This document shows positions 1 to 7,088 of a stretch of DNA of 20,745 nt, one piece after another. Position numbers and translations under genes: made by a program. Each line of letters starts with the position of its first letter. The first letter of the stretch is position 1. Origin of the DNA: JBKJML01 sp046596415 (GTDB taxonomy: Bacteria > Actinomycetota > Thermoleophilia > Gaiellales > Gaiellaceae); assembly GCA_046596415.1 (NCBI GenBank), contig JBKJML010000147.1, positions 1-20,745 of the forward strand, read 5' to 3'. The notes under the pieces are model-generated. The model saw only the letters and a list, made by a program, of their open reading frames with translations. It was not told the origin of the DNA and ran no database searches.

Positions 1-179
1 CCGTCGAGTTGGCTCGCTCGACCGCGCCGATCACTCGACGAATAAACCTGCGTAATCCCCGAAGCAGCATCGCCGGCCAGTATGCCATCGCTCCTGGCAC
101 ACGACCTCGTCTCCGCGCTCGATGGGCAGCGTGCTCAGAGCACATTCCCGGACGCTGGCCCATGGCGGTGGTGCGTTGT

Positions 180-857
180 TCACACGGTTGATGCCGCGCC
201 CGCGGGCTGGATCACATGCCCGCGAGAGCGCCATACGTGTGCGGCGGTTCCCCAGAACGCAACCGCCCATACGGCCGCCGCAGTGAGCGTGCCCCAGTCG
301 GTGATGCCCCCAAGTGCGAACTCGGCGACGAGGAACCCGATGAGCGCTGCTCCGATCCACCACGGCAGCTCGACCGAACGAATCACGCCGACACCAAGCA
401 ACAGCGAGCCGAGCACGAGGCCGAGCAGGCCGGGCGCGGCAATCATCCCAGACTGCGGCGACTCGTCGAACGACGTAAACACGGCGCGCATTGCGTCCTG
501 GTCATCAGCAAGCAGCATGCGATGGAGCAGTATCTGCGTGCCCGAGTAAGCCGCATGACCGAGAGCCGACACCACGTACAGGCCGACTCCGAGCAGCACA
601 AGCGTGCGTCCGCGCCCATGCACGAGCCACACGAACGCGAGTGCGGCCGGAATCAGCGCCAGCTGCGCTCCCAGAAACAGCAGGGACTGACCCATCAGAA
701 GGTCCGCGTGCGCAGCGAACTCGTCGAACCGCTTGGCTGCTCCGCCCGAATAATCGAACGCGCGATCACGCCACGCAAACACAAGCGTGAACAACGGTAC
801 AAGCACGAGACCTACAAGATGGACTGATAGCTGCAGTGTGGATCGACGCTGATTCAT
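180..857 (-). CDS. Polytopic membrane protein of unknown function
   Basis: A 225-residue protein with about six to seven hydrophobic stretches: roughly residues 9-27, 55-75, 82-100, 135-160, 165-185 and 190-205. I do not recognise a family and no catalytic motif is visible; a small integral membrane protein of the DUF4386 kind is only a loose possibility. I chose the ATG at 857 (protein begins MNQRRSTLQ) because the longer reading to 938 adds an Arg/His-rich, non-hydrophobic leader typical of noncoding sequence. No clear ribosome-binding site precedes the ATG. Codon choice is unlike the window's main genes: 20 of the first 40 codons end in A or T, against 5 of 40 in the citrate synthase gene. 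That suggests transfer or relaxed selection. It stands alone, with a palindrome about 85 nt upstream at 942-958. Confidence 0.7.
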   Translation of the reverse strand: MNQRRSTLQLSVHLVGLVLVPLFTLVFAWRDRAFDYSGGAAKRFDEFAAHADLLMGQSLLFLGAQLALIPAALAFVWLVHGRGRTLVLLGVGLYVVSALGHAAYSGTQILLHRMLLADDQDAMRAVFTSFDESPQSGMIAAPGLLGLVLGSLLLGVGVIRSVELPWWIGAALIGFLVAEFALGGITDWGTLTAAAVWAVAFWGTAAHVWRSRGHVIQPAGAASTV

Positions 858-941
858 CGAGAGATGCTCGCACGGGTGTCGGACATCCTGAACCCTCGGC
901 CGCCGATGCCGGGCGCTACTCCCCAGCGTTGGCCCCACTGC

Positions 942-958
942 TCAGGGAACATTCCTGA
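942..958. promoter_or_regulatory. Operator-like palindrome upstream of the 180-857 gene
   Basis: The sequence TCAGGGAACATTCCTGA is nearly self-complementary: arms TCAGG and CCTGA are perfect and the inner positions are mostly paired, with one wobble and one mismatch around a central C. It lies 85-101 nt upstream of the start at 857, where a regulator could act. A diverged copy of the surrounding 31 nt occurs at 134-164, so it may instead be part of a dispersed repeat. No regulator can be assigned. Confidence 0.3.
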
Positions 959-1041
959 ACACCCGCCCATGCGAGCGGCCTGCGCCTTGACGGGCCTTCG
1001 GCACGTGGAACCGGCCGATCTCTAACGGCGCTACAGCTATG

Positions 1042-1080
1042 TGGCCGGATGGCTCTGCCCGAAGCAGAGCCATCCGGCCA
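1042..1080 (-). terminator. Strong perfect hairpin downstream of the secreted-protein gene
   Basis: The arm tggccggatggctctgc (1042-1058) is followed by a 5-nt loop and its exact reverse complement (1064-1080). This gives a 17-bp perfect stem. It begins 26 nt past the stop codon of the leftward gene at 1106, which is where a terminator would sit. No T-run follows on the minus strand, so it is either a U-tail-less terminator or an mRNA 3' end stabiliser. Confidence 0.6.
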
Positions 1081-1105
1081 TAGCGAGATGCGCGGGTACC
1101 CCGGC

Positions 1106-1609
1106 TTAGCTTGACGCCCCGTACCCGTTCGGCGTGGCATGTGTGAACCACAGGTGGCCCGGCCCGATGTTCGGATCCGTGCCCTGATCCATGATGACCT
1201 CGTAGTTACCCCAGATCGAATAGCCCCCGTCGAGCCAGTAAGGGCTGTTCTCAGCGAGCGAGCCGACCCAGATGGTCTTGTAGTGCCAGATCGCGCCGGA
1301 ACCGTCGGCAACCTTGCCGTTCCACTCGTTGTCTATCCAGGCGCCGAGACAAACCTCCGCATCGTCGTACCCAGCGTCATTGCAAGCGTCCCATGCCGCG
1401 TTCCACTTCATCACGAGCTTGTCGGCCGAGTAGATCCCCAGGCAGTCCTCCGACTGTCCCCCGGCCAGGCACCAGCTGGCGCCTGTGCCATTGAAGATCC
1501 TCGCGGTGTCGTTGTAGCCGAACTGGTCGAAGCCTCTGCCTGCGCCGGCGGCCACCGGCAACGCCAGCGCGAACGCCAAGATTGCAAGTACGAATGCCGT
1601 CCTTCTCAT
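1106..1609 (-). CDS. Secreted Trp/Cys-containing protein of unknown function
   Basis: A 167-residue exported protein. The N-terminus MRRTAFVLAILAFALALPVA followed by AGA is a clear Sec signal peptide, with probable cleavage near residue 23. The mature part is rich in Trp, Tyr, Asn and Gly (motifs FGYNDTARIFNG, MKWNAAW, WIDNEWNG, WHYKTIWVG, YSIWGNYEV) and has four Cys at 47, 56, 76 and 87, plausibly two disulfides. I recall similar secreted hypothetical proteins from environmental genomes but no known function. The ATG at 1609 is chosen over upstream ATG 1666 because AGGAG (1622-1618) lies 8 nt before it and the signal peptide starts exactly there. This is the only clear Shine-Dalgarno start in the left third of the window. 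A strong hairpin follows at 1042-1080. Codon use is less GC-biased than in genes to the right. Confidence 0.8.
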   Translation of the reverse strand: MRRTAFVLAILAFALALPVAAGAGRGFDQFGYNDTARIFNGTGASWCLAGGQSEDCLGIYSADKLVMKWNAAWDACNDAGYDDAEVCLGAWIDNEWNGKVADGSGAIWHYKTIWVGSLAENSPYWLDGGYSIWGNYEVIMDQGTDPNIGPGHLWFTHATPNGYGASS

Positions 1610-1617
1610 GTCCACCG

Positions 1618-1622
1618 CTCCT
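1618..1622 (-). promoter_or_regulatory. Shine-Dalgarno AGGAG deciding the start at 1609
   Basis: The plus strand reads ctcct, giving AGGAG on the minus strand with 8 nt to the ATG at 1609-1607. It favours the signal-peptide start over the upstream ATG at 1666. Confidence 0.7.
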
Positions 1623-1675
1623 ACTGATGACTTCTTAGGGCGCGGAATGCGCTTCCGGGTGATCATTTCATCGCT

Positions 1676-1687
1676 TCAGAGCTCTGA
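1676..1687. promoter_or_regulatory. Perfect 12-bp palindrome next to tandem repeat
   Basis: TCAGAGCTCTGA is fully self-complementary and abuts the tandem repeat at 1687-1731 upstream of the leftward secreted-protein gene. It could be a protein-binding site. Function is inferred only from position. Confidence 0.3.
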
Positions 1688-1731
1688 TCAATCAGTAGTA
1701 ACTACTGGTATCAATCAGCTGTAACTACTGG
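1687..1731. repeat. Tandem 22-nt direct repeat, possible double operator
   Basis: Two 22-nt units, 1687-1708 and 1710-1731, match at 20 of 22 positions and are separated by one base (period 23 nt, about two helical turns). Each has atcaatcag at the left and taactactgg at the right. The first unit also contains the 15-nt inverted repeat cagtagtaactactg (1693-1707). The repeat lies between divergent genes at 1609(-) and 1798(+), about 80-120 nt upstream of the secreted-protein gene. It may bind a dimeric regulator in tandem. Confidence 0.6.
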
Positions 1732-1783
1732 CTTACCTCGACCCCCCGGAACGCCGCACCGCGTACGTACCAGCGGAGCGGGT

Positions 1784-1789
1784 TACGAT
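1784..1789 (+). promoter_or_regulatory. -10 hexamer TACGAT for a leaderless GTG start
   Basis: TACGAT fits the actinobacterial TANNNT -10 pattern and lies 8 nt before the GTG at 1798. Transcription would start at or next to the start codon. No ribosome-binding site is visible. Confidence 0.45.
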
Positions 1790-1797
1790 CGCCACGC

Positions 1798-2547
1798 GTG
1801 ACCGAGTTCCCGAAAGCCGCAGCGACACCGGCGCTCGAGCGCTCCTCGCAATCCTTGCTTCGCGGCGAGCTCACCGCGATCGCGTGGTGGGTGCTCGTCG
1901 GGACCGGCGCCGGGGCGCTCGCCGGGCTCGTCATCGGCGGCATCGGCGGCCGCCTCGCGATGCTGCTCCTACGGCTGACGTCGAGCGACATCGTGATCGG
2001 CCTGACCTCCGACGACGGATTCGTGATGGGCGTCGTCTCGACGAAGACGCTCAACCTGTTGTTCCTCACGACCGCCCTCGGAGCCGCGAACGGGGCCCTC
2101 TACGCTGCACTCCGCGCCACCATCCCCACCCGCCTGCGGCTGCCGCTTTGGGCCGCGCTCGCCGGGACGGCGGGCGGCGCCAACTTCGTTCACGCAGACG
2201 GGGTCGACTTCACGCTCGTCTCACCGGCTCTGCTCGGGATCGCGCTCTTCGTGCTGCTCCCTGCCGCTGCCGCCGCCCTCGTCGTTGTGCTCGTCGAGCG
2301 TTGGATCGACCGGCCGGCTTGGCAGGATCGCCGGCTCGGCGCACTCGTCGTCGGCGCGTCGCTCGCCTCGACGGTCGCCCTCCTCCCGGCGGCGCTCGTC
2401 GCCTCCCTTGCACTCGCCGTCAGGCGGGCGGGGCTTCGCGAGCGCCTCGTGCCGGCAGGCCGGCTCGCGGTACCGGTCGCGCTCGCGGCCGTCGCGGTCG
2501 TCGCCGGAATCGACCTCGTGGTCGAAGCCGGCAAGATCCTTCGCTAG
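1798..2547 (+). CDS. Polytopic membrane protein of unknown function
   Basis: A 249-residue protein with about five to six membrane segments, roughly residues 26-58 (Gly-rich, possibly a hairpin), 85-105, 115-130, 142-166, 182-208 and 222-242. A charged N-terminal tail precedes them. A conserved-looking stretch HADGVDFTLVSP (about 132-143) lies between segments. I know comparable hypothetical proteins from actinobacteria but not their role. The start is GTG at 1798, with a -10-like hexamer 8 nt upstream and no Shine-Dalgarno, so a leaderless mRNA is likely. The stop TAG overlaps head-on with the stop of the convergent DUF2277 gene through the tetranucleotide CTAG at 2544-2547. Codon use is strongly GC-ending, marking the return to typical genome composition. 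Confidence 0.8.
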   Translation: MTEFPKAAATPALERSSQSLLRGELTAIAWWVLVGTGAGALAGLVIGGIGGRLAMLLLRLTSSDIVIGLTSDDGFVMGVVSTKTLNLLFLTTALGAANGALYAALRATIPTRLRLPLWAALAGTAGGANFVHADGVDFTLVSPALLGIALFVLLPAAAAALVVVLVERWIDRPAWQDRRLGALVVGASLASTVALLPAALVASLALAVRRAGLRERLVPAGRLAVPVALAAVAVVAGIDLVVEAGKILR

Positions 2548-2819
2548 GCGACGCGGCCGAAACGCTCGGCCGACCGGGCCTGGCGCCGCTTCGCCTCGGC
2601 CTCGCGGTCTTTCGCCGGGGCGGCTGTGACGAGCTCCGCGAGCAGATGATCGGTCGCGTGAGCGATCGTTTCGACTGCCTGCTCGAACGCCGCCTCGTTC
2701 GCCCGCGACGGCTTCTGCATGCCGCTCACCTTGCGGACGTACTGCAGAGCAGCGGCACGCACCTCGTCGCTCGAAGTCGGCGGCTCGAAGTTGTGGAGCG
2801 GGCGGATGTTGCGACACAT
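2544..2819 (-). CDS. DUF2277 family small protein
   Basis: A 91-residue protein beginning MCRNIRPLHNFEPPTSSDEV, the hallmark N-terminus of the DUF2277 family. AALQYVRKVSG and the Lys/Pro-Ser element KPSRANEAAFEQAV are also characteristic. Length is usual for the family. The C-terminal third is a charged helix (AKDREAEAKRRQARSAERFG). Function of the family is unknown. The ATG at 2819 is preceded by TAAACT with a 7-nt gap and no ribosome-binding site, suggesting a leaderless transcript. It converges with the membrane-protein gene at 1798 and both stops share CTAG. Confidence 0.88.
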   Translation of the reverse strand: MCRNIRPLHNFEPPTSSDEVRAAALQYVRKVSGMQKPSRANEAAFEQAVETIAHATDHLLAELVTAAPAKDREAEAKRRQARSAERFGRVA

Positions 2820-2826
2820 GCGGCGC

Positions 2827-2832
2827 AGTTTA
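2827..2832 (-). promoter_or_regulatory. -10 hexamer TAAACT for the DUF2277 gene
   Basis: On the minus strand TAAACT ends 7 nt before the ATG at 2819. A TTGACC element sits at 2851-2846, but with only 13 nt between the two boxes, shorter than usual. Confidence 0.45.
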
Positions 2833-2847
2833 GCGGGGGGTTCGTGG

Positions 2848-3036
2848 TCAACGGCCGAGGCGGGTCCGGCGTCGAATGCCGAGCCGGGCCTGGAGCGCCC
2901 GATCCTCCTCGCCGTCCTTCCGTGCCGCCCAGACGAAGAGCCCGATCAGGAACGCCGCGCTGCCGACTGTCGCTGCAGTGGCGACGACAAAGATCGCGAG
3001 CTCCATGCGCCGATGATGCCCACCGAACACTGACAC
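2848..3036 (-). CDS. Small single-span membrane protein
   Basis: A 62-residue reading frame; the core (MELAIFVVATAATVGSAAFL onward) has one strong transmembrane helix of about 22 residues followed by a charged tail (ARKDGEEDRALQARLGIRRR). Two starts are possible. GTG 3036 lies 7 nt behind TACCGT and would be leaderless. ATG 3006 removes the polar leader VSVFGGHHRR and gives 52 residues. Neither has a ribosome-binding site. It is divergent from citrate synthase with only 23 nt between the GTG starts, so both -10 elements overlap. It shows no family I recognise, and it ends just upstream of the DUF2277 promoter. A real gene is likely from the clean hydrophobic helix and GC-ending codons, but not certain. 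Confidence 0.6.
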   Translation of the reverse strand: MSVFGGHHRRMELAIFVVATAATVGSAAFLIGLFVWAARKDGEEDRALQARLGIRRRTRLGR

Positions 3037-3043
3037 GACACCA

Positions 3044-3049
3044 ACGGTA
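3044..3049 (-). promoter_or_regulatory. -10 hexamer TACCGT for the small membrane protein
   Basis: The minus strand reads TACCGT, a TANNNT match, 7 nt before GTG 3036. It overlaps by two bases the -10 of the divergent citrate synthase promoter. Confidence 0.35.
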
Positions 3050-3053
3050 TTCT
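3048..3053 (+). promoter_or_regulatory. -10 hexamer TATTCT for citrate synthase
   Basis: TATTCT ends 6 nt before the GTG at 3060, so the transcript would begin at the start codon. CTGACA at 3030-3035 resembles a -35 box but is only 12 nt away. Confidence 0.5.
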
Positions 3054-3059
3054 CGCTGC

Positions 3060-4178
<1,119 letters not shown>

Positions 4179-4190
4179 CCCCGGCGAGCG

Positions 4191-4571
4191 TTGACGCGGC
4201 GCGCCTTCACGACCGGCGAGGCTTCGCCGCCCGTCGCCGGCTACAGCCAGGGGATCGCAGGGGCCGGGCTCGTGTTCACCGCGGGCCAGGGCGGCCACGA
4301 CCCCGTCACCGGCGAGCTCCCCGAGGGGATCGACGCCCAGACCCGCCGTGCGCTCCAGAACGTCGAGGCGATCCTCCGCGCCGGCGGTAGCTCGTACGCG
4401 TCCGCGCTCAAGATCTCCGTCTTCCTCGCGGATCGCGCCGACTATGCGGCGATGAACGCGGCCTACGACGAGTTCATGCCCGACACGCCGGCCGTCCGCA
4501 CAACCGTGCAGGCGGGTCTCGGCAAGGGGATGCTGGTCGAGATCGACGCGATCGGGCTCGCGGAGCGCTAG
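4191..4571 (+). CDS. ridA: RidA family enamine/imine deaminase
   Basis: A 126-residue RidA/YjgF/UK114 protein. These trimeric enzymes hydrolyse reactive 2-aminoacrylate and related imines released by PLP enzymes, protecting metabolism. Visible are the N-terminal substrate-pocket region (SPPVAGYSQGI), VFTAGQGG, the helix QTRRALQNVEAILRAGG, the conserved Arg103 in PAVRTTVQAGL, and Glu117 in the closing MLVEIDAIG. The length is canonical. The start is TTG 4191, required because no ATG or GTG gives the complete fold; it lies 12 nt after citrate synthase. The stop overlaps the stop of the convergent aldehyde dehydrogenase gene through CTAG at 4568-4571. A catabolic RidA-like role is possible, but its link to citrate synthase argues for housekeeping. 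Confidence 0.9.
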   Translation: MTRRAFTTGEASPPVAGYSQGIAGAGLVFTAGQGGHDPVTGELPEGIDAQTRRALQNVEAILRAGGSSYASALKISVFLADRADYAAMNAAYDEFMPDTPAVRTTVQAGLGKGMLVEIDAIGLAER

Positions 4572-6016
4572 TCGGCCGGTGCGTCCTGGTAGACGGTGAC
4601 GAGCTCGGTGTAGAACTCGATCGCCGCGCGGCCCTGCTCGTGGGGCCCCCAACCCGAGCCCTTCAGGCCGCCGAACGGGACGTGGACATCCGCTCCGGCC
4701 GTCTGGGAGTTGACGTGCAGGATTCCCGCCTGCGACTCGGTCGTGAAGCGCTGGACGGCGTGGAGGTCGCGGGTGAAGATGGCAGCGGAGAGTCCGAACT
4801 CGACCGCGTTCGCGCGCCGCAGCGCCTCGTCGAGATCGTCGAAGCGATAGAGCGAGGTCACCGGGCCGAACACCTCCTGGCAGGAGAGCATCGCGTCGTC
4901 GGCCACACCTTCGAACACGGTCGGCGCGACGAGGTACGCCTCGTCGTGTGCACGGACGCCGCCGGTGAGCACCGAGCCTCCCTCCGCCCGGCCACGCTCG
5001 ATCGCCGCCAGGACATCATTCAGCGCCGTCTCGCTGACGAGCGGGCCGACCTCGGTGAGCGGGTCGGCCGGGTCGCCCACCGGCCCGGCCTCGACGCGGG
5101 CGAGCAAGCGAGCGCGAAACTCGTCGTAGACGGTGTCCTGCACGTAGATCCGCCTCGTCGCGGTGCACTTCTGCCCGGCCGACCAGAACGCACCTGCAAA
5201 CGACGCTTCGACCGCACGGTCAAGCTCGGCGTCGGCCATCACGATCAGCGGGTTGTGGCCGCCGAGCTCGAGCTGGACGCGGCAGTTGCGCTCCGTCGCC
5301 TCCGCACGAACAGCGCGGCCGACCGCCACGGAACCGGTGAAGGACAGGGCGCGGACGCCTTCATTCGAAACGAGCTCGGCACCCACCTCCGAGCCGGCGC
5401 CGGTCAACACGTTCAGCACTCCGGGCGGCAGCCCCGCTTCGGCGAAGCACTCCGCGATGTGCAGTCCCGTCCGCGGCGCCTCGTAGCCGAGCTTCAACAC
5501 GACCGTGTTCCCGTAGATCAGGGCCGGCGCGAGCTTCCAGACCGGGATCGCAGCCGGAAAGTTCCAGGGCGTGATCAACGCCACGACACCCACCGGCCGG
5601 CGCCGGGTGAAGAGCGTCTGGTTCGGCACCGACGGCTCGTACACCTCGCCCGCCGGGCGCCAGGCCTCGCCGGCCGCAAAGCGGAGGATCGTCGCCGTCC
5701 GCGCAGCCTCGCCTCGCGCCTCGCGGATCGGCTTGCCCATCTCCGCCGTCATGTCCTGCGCGAGCTGCTCGGTGCGTGCCTCGAGCGCGTCAGCCGCCCG
5801 CATGAAGATCGCGCCGCGCCGGTCGGCCGGCAGCCGAGACCAGCCCGAGAGCGCCTCACGCGCCGCCTCCACCGCAGCGGCGGCATCGGCGGCGCTCGAC
5901 GCCGCATGCACGCCGACGATCTCGCCTGGACGCCACGGGTTGCGCTTCTCGTACGTCCGTCCCGAGAGGCTCGCGCGCCACTCGCCACCGACGTAGTTGC
6001 GACCGGAGACGGGCAC
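4568..6016 (-). CDS. NAD(P)-dependent aldehyde dehydrogenase
   Basis: A 482-residue ALDH-superfamily enzyme that oxidises an aldehyde to its acid. Catalytic Cys284 (GQKCTATRR), Glu250 (QLELGG), Asn152 (ITPWNFP) and Glu381 (QEVFGPV) are all present, as is FTGSVAVG of the Rossmann fold. The coenzyme motif after Lys175 reads KLGYEAP instead of the usual KP(S/A)xxTP, which may alter cofactor preference. GQKCTATRR and overall length resemble 2-oxoglutarate-semialdehyde and related sugar-acid semialdehyde dehydrogenases; this is a suggestion, not an assignment. The start is GTG 6016, 2 nt behind the stop of the upstream LacI-family gene, so the two form an operon in which the regulator probably controls the enzyme. 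It converges on ridA, sharing CTAG. Confidence 0.9.
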   Translation of the reverse strand: MPVSGRNYVGGEWRASLSGRTYEKRNPWRPGEIVGVHAASSAADAAAAVEAAREALSGWSRLPADRRGAIFMRAADALEARTEQLAQDMTAEMGKPIREARGEAARTATILRFAAGEAWRPAGEVYEPSVPNQTLFTRRRPVGVVALITPWNFPAAIPVWKLAPALIYGNTVVLKLGYEAPRTGLHIAECFAEAGLPPGVLNVLTGAGSEVGAELVSNEGVRALSFTGSVAVGRAVRAEATERNCRVQLELGGHNPLIVMADAELDRAVEASFAGAFWSAGQKCTATRRIYVQDTVYDEFRARLLARVEAGPVGDPADPLTEVGPLVSETALNDVLAAIERGRAEGGSVLTGGVRAHDEAYLVAPTVFEGVADDAMLSCQEVFGPVTSLYRFDDLDEALRRANAVEFGLSAAIFTRDLHAVQRFTTESQAGILHVNSQTAGADVHVPFGGLKGSGWGPHEQGRAAIEFYTELVTVYQDAPAD

Positions 6017-6018
6017 GC

Positions 6019-7065
6019 CTAAGCCGATCCCCTGAGCTGGAGCTCGACCGGCAGGCTGAGTCGCCGCCCGCCTGCAGGCACGGGGTCGCCGCCGAGTTGG
6101 GCGATCAGGCTCTCGGCGCCGAGCCGGCCGAGCTCGTAGCCCGGCACCCGGACCGTCGTCAGCGGCGGGTCGGCGAACTCCGCGAACTCGAAGTCGTTGA
6201 AGCCGGTCACCGCCACGTCGTCGGGAACCCGGAGCCCACGGATCCGGGCGGCGCGGATCGCACCGAGCGCAAGGAGGTCATTGCCGCACATGATCGCGGT
6301 TGGCGGGTCGGGCTGCGCCAGCAGGCGCCCGGCCATCTGGGAGCCGTCCGCCGGATCCCAGACACCCTCGGTCAGCTCGAGCGAGGGATCCGCGGCGATA
6401 CCGGCGGCCTGGAGGGCGTCGCGGTAGCCGCGCAGCCGCTCCTCGACCATCGGCCAGGGAGCCCTGGTCGCGATGAATGCGATCCGCTCGTGCCCGCGCG
6501 CCAGCAGGTGGTCGGCGAGCAGCCGCGCCCCGGCACGGTTCTCGGCTGTCACCGAGACGACGGGCACTCCGCCGGGAGCCTGCTCGAAGACGACGAACAC
6601 GAAGCCGAGCTCGACCATCCGCCGGATCGTCCCCCGGCGAATCGACGGCGATCCAGAGAGGAAGAGGAAAGCACCGTCGACGCGATCCTCGAGGAGCGGC
6701 GCGAACAGACCGTCCAGGTCGTCGGGATTCGGCCGGGCCGCCTGGATCAACAATGAATAGCCGCCGTCGCGCGCGACGTCGCCGATCCCGGCGAGGATCA
6801 GGTCGGTCATCGGATCGGCGAGGAAGCGGGCGCCCTCGTCGAGCACGAGGAAGCCGAGCGTCATGCTCCGCTTGGCCCGCAGGCTCCGCGCCGCGGCGTT
6901 GGGCCGGTAGCCGAGCTGGTCGAGCTCTCGCCCGACGCGCTCTCTGGTCTCCTCGGACATCAGGTGGAAGCGGCCGTTGACGTAGTTCGAGACCGTCTGG
7001 TACGAGACTCCAGCCTGGTCGGCGACGTCGCGCATCGTGGGTCGCTCATAGCGGCTGGCGGGCAC
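6019..7065 (-). CDS. LacI-family transcriptional regulator
   Basis: A 348-residue LacI/GalR-type repressor. The DNA-binding HTH (MRDVADQAGVSYQTVSNYVNG, about residues 11-31) and hinge helix (YRPNAAARSLR) are textbook. They are followed by a periplasmic-binding-protein-like sugar-sensing domain with typical segments ARGHERIAFIA, AIMCGNDLLALGA and DVAVTGFNDFEFAEF. The start is GTG 7065, which gives a 10-residue tail before the HTH and sits 7 nt behind TATCCT; the ATG at 7035 is an alternative. The longer open frame upstream crosses the exporter gene and is spurious. It is cotranscribed with the aldehyde dehydrogenase 2 nt downstream. Ligands of this family are mostly sugars or sugar acids, supporting a carbohydrate-like inducer. 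A candidate operator with the family's central CG is at 8080-8095. Confidence 0.93.
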   Translation of the reverse strand: MPASRYERPTMRDVADQAGVSYQTVSNYVNGRFHLMSEETRERVGRELDQLGYRPNAAARSLRAKRSMTLGFLVLDEGARFLADPMTDLILAGIGDVARDGGYSLLIQAARPNPDDLDGLFAPLLEDRVDGAFLFLSGSPSIRRGTIRRMVELGFVFVVFEQAPGGVPVVSVTAENRAGARLLADHLLARGHERIAFIATRAPWPMVEERLRGYRDALQAAGIAADPSLELTEGVWDPADGSQMAGRLLAQPDPPTAIMCGNDLLALGAIRAARIRGLRVPDDVAVTGFNDFEFAEFADPPLTTVRVPGYELGRLGAESLIAQLGGDPVPAGGRRLSLPVELQLRGSA

Positions 7066-7072
7066 GACCGGG

Positions 7073-7078
7073 AGGATA
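7073..7078 (-). promoter_or_regulatory. -10 hexamer TATCCT for the LacI-family gene
   Basis: The minus strand reads TATCCT, ending 7 nt before GTG 7065. It lies within the gap between the exporter stop and the regulator start. No ribosome-binding site is seen, so leaderless translation is likely. Confidence 0.5.
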
Positions 7079-7088
7079 GAACGTGCCT

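Noticed and set aside
82..827. Overlapping plus-strand frames opposite the left membrane-protein gene
   Set aside because: They are Arg/Pro/Ser-rich shadows; the minus-strand frame gives repeated clean hydrophobic helices.
1884..3059. An upstream extension of the citrate synthase frame that would give a 764-residue fusion
   Set aside because: The extra part overlaps the membrane-protein and DUF2277 genes, is Arg-rich and has no fold; GTG 3060 with its -10 hexamer is the better start.
4640..6022. A 460-codon plus-strand open frame opposite the aldehyde dehydrogenase gene
   Set aside because: Low-complexity Arg/Ala/Glu translation; the opposite strand encodes a complete ALDH with its catalytic residues.
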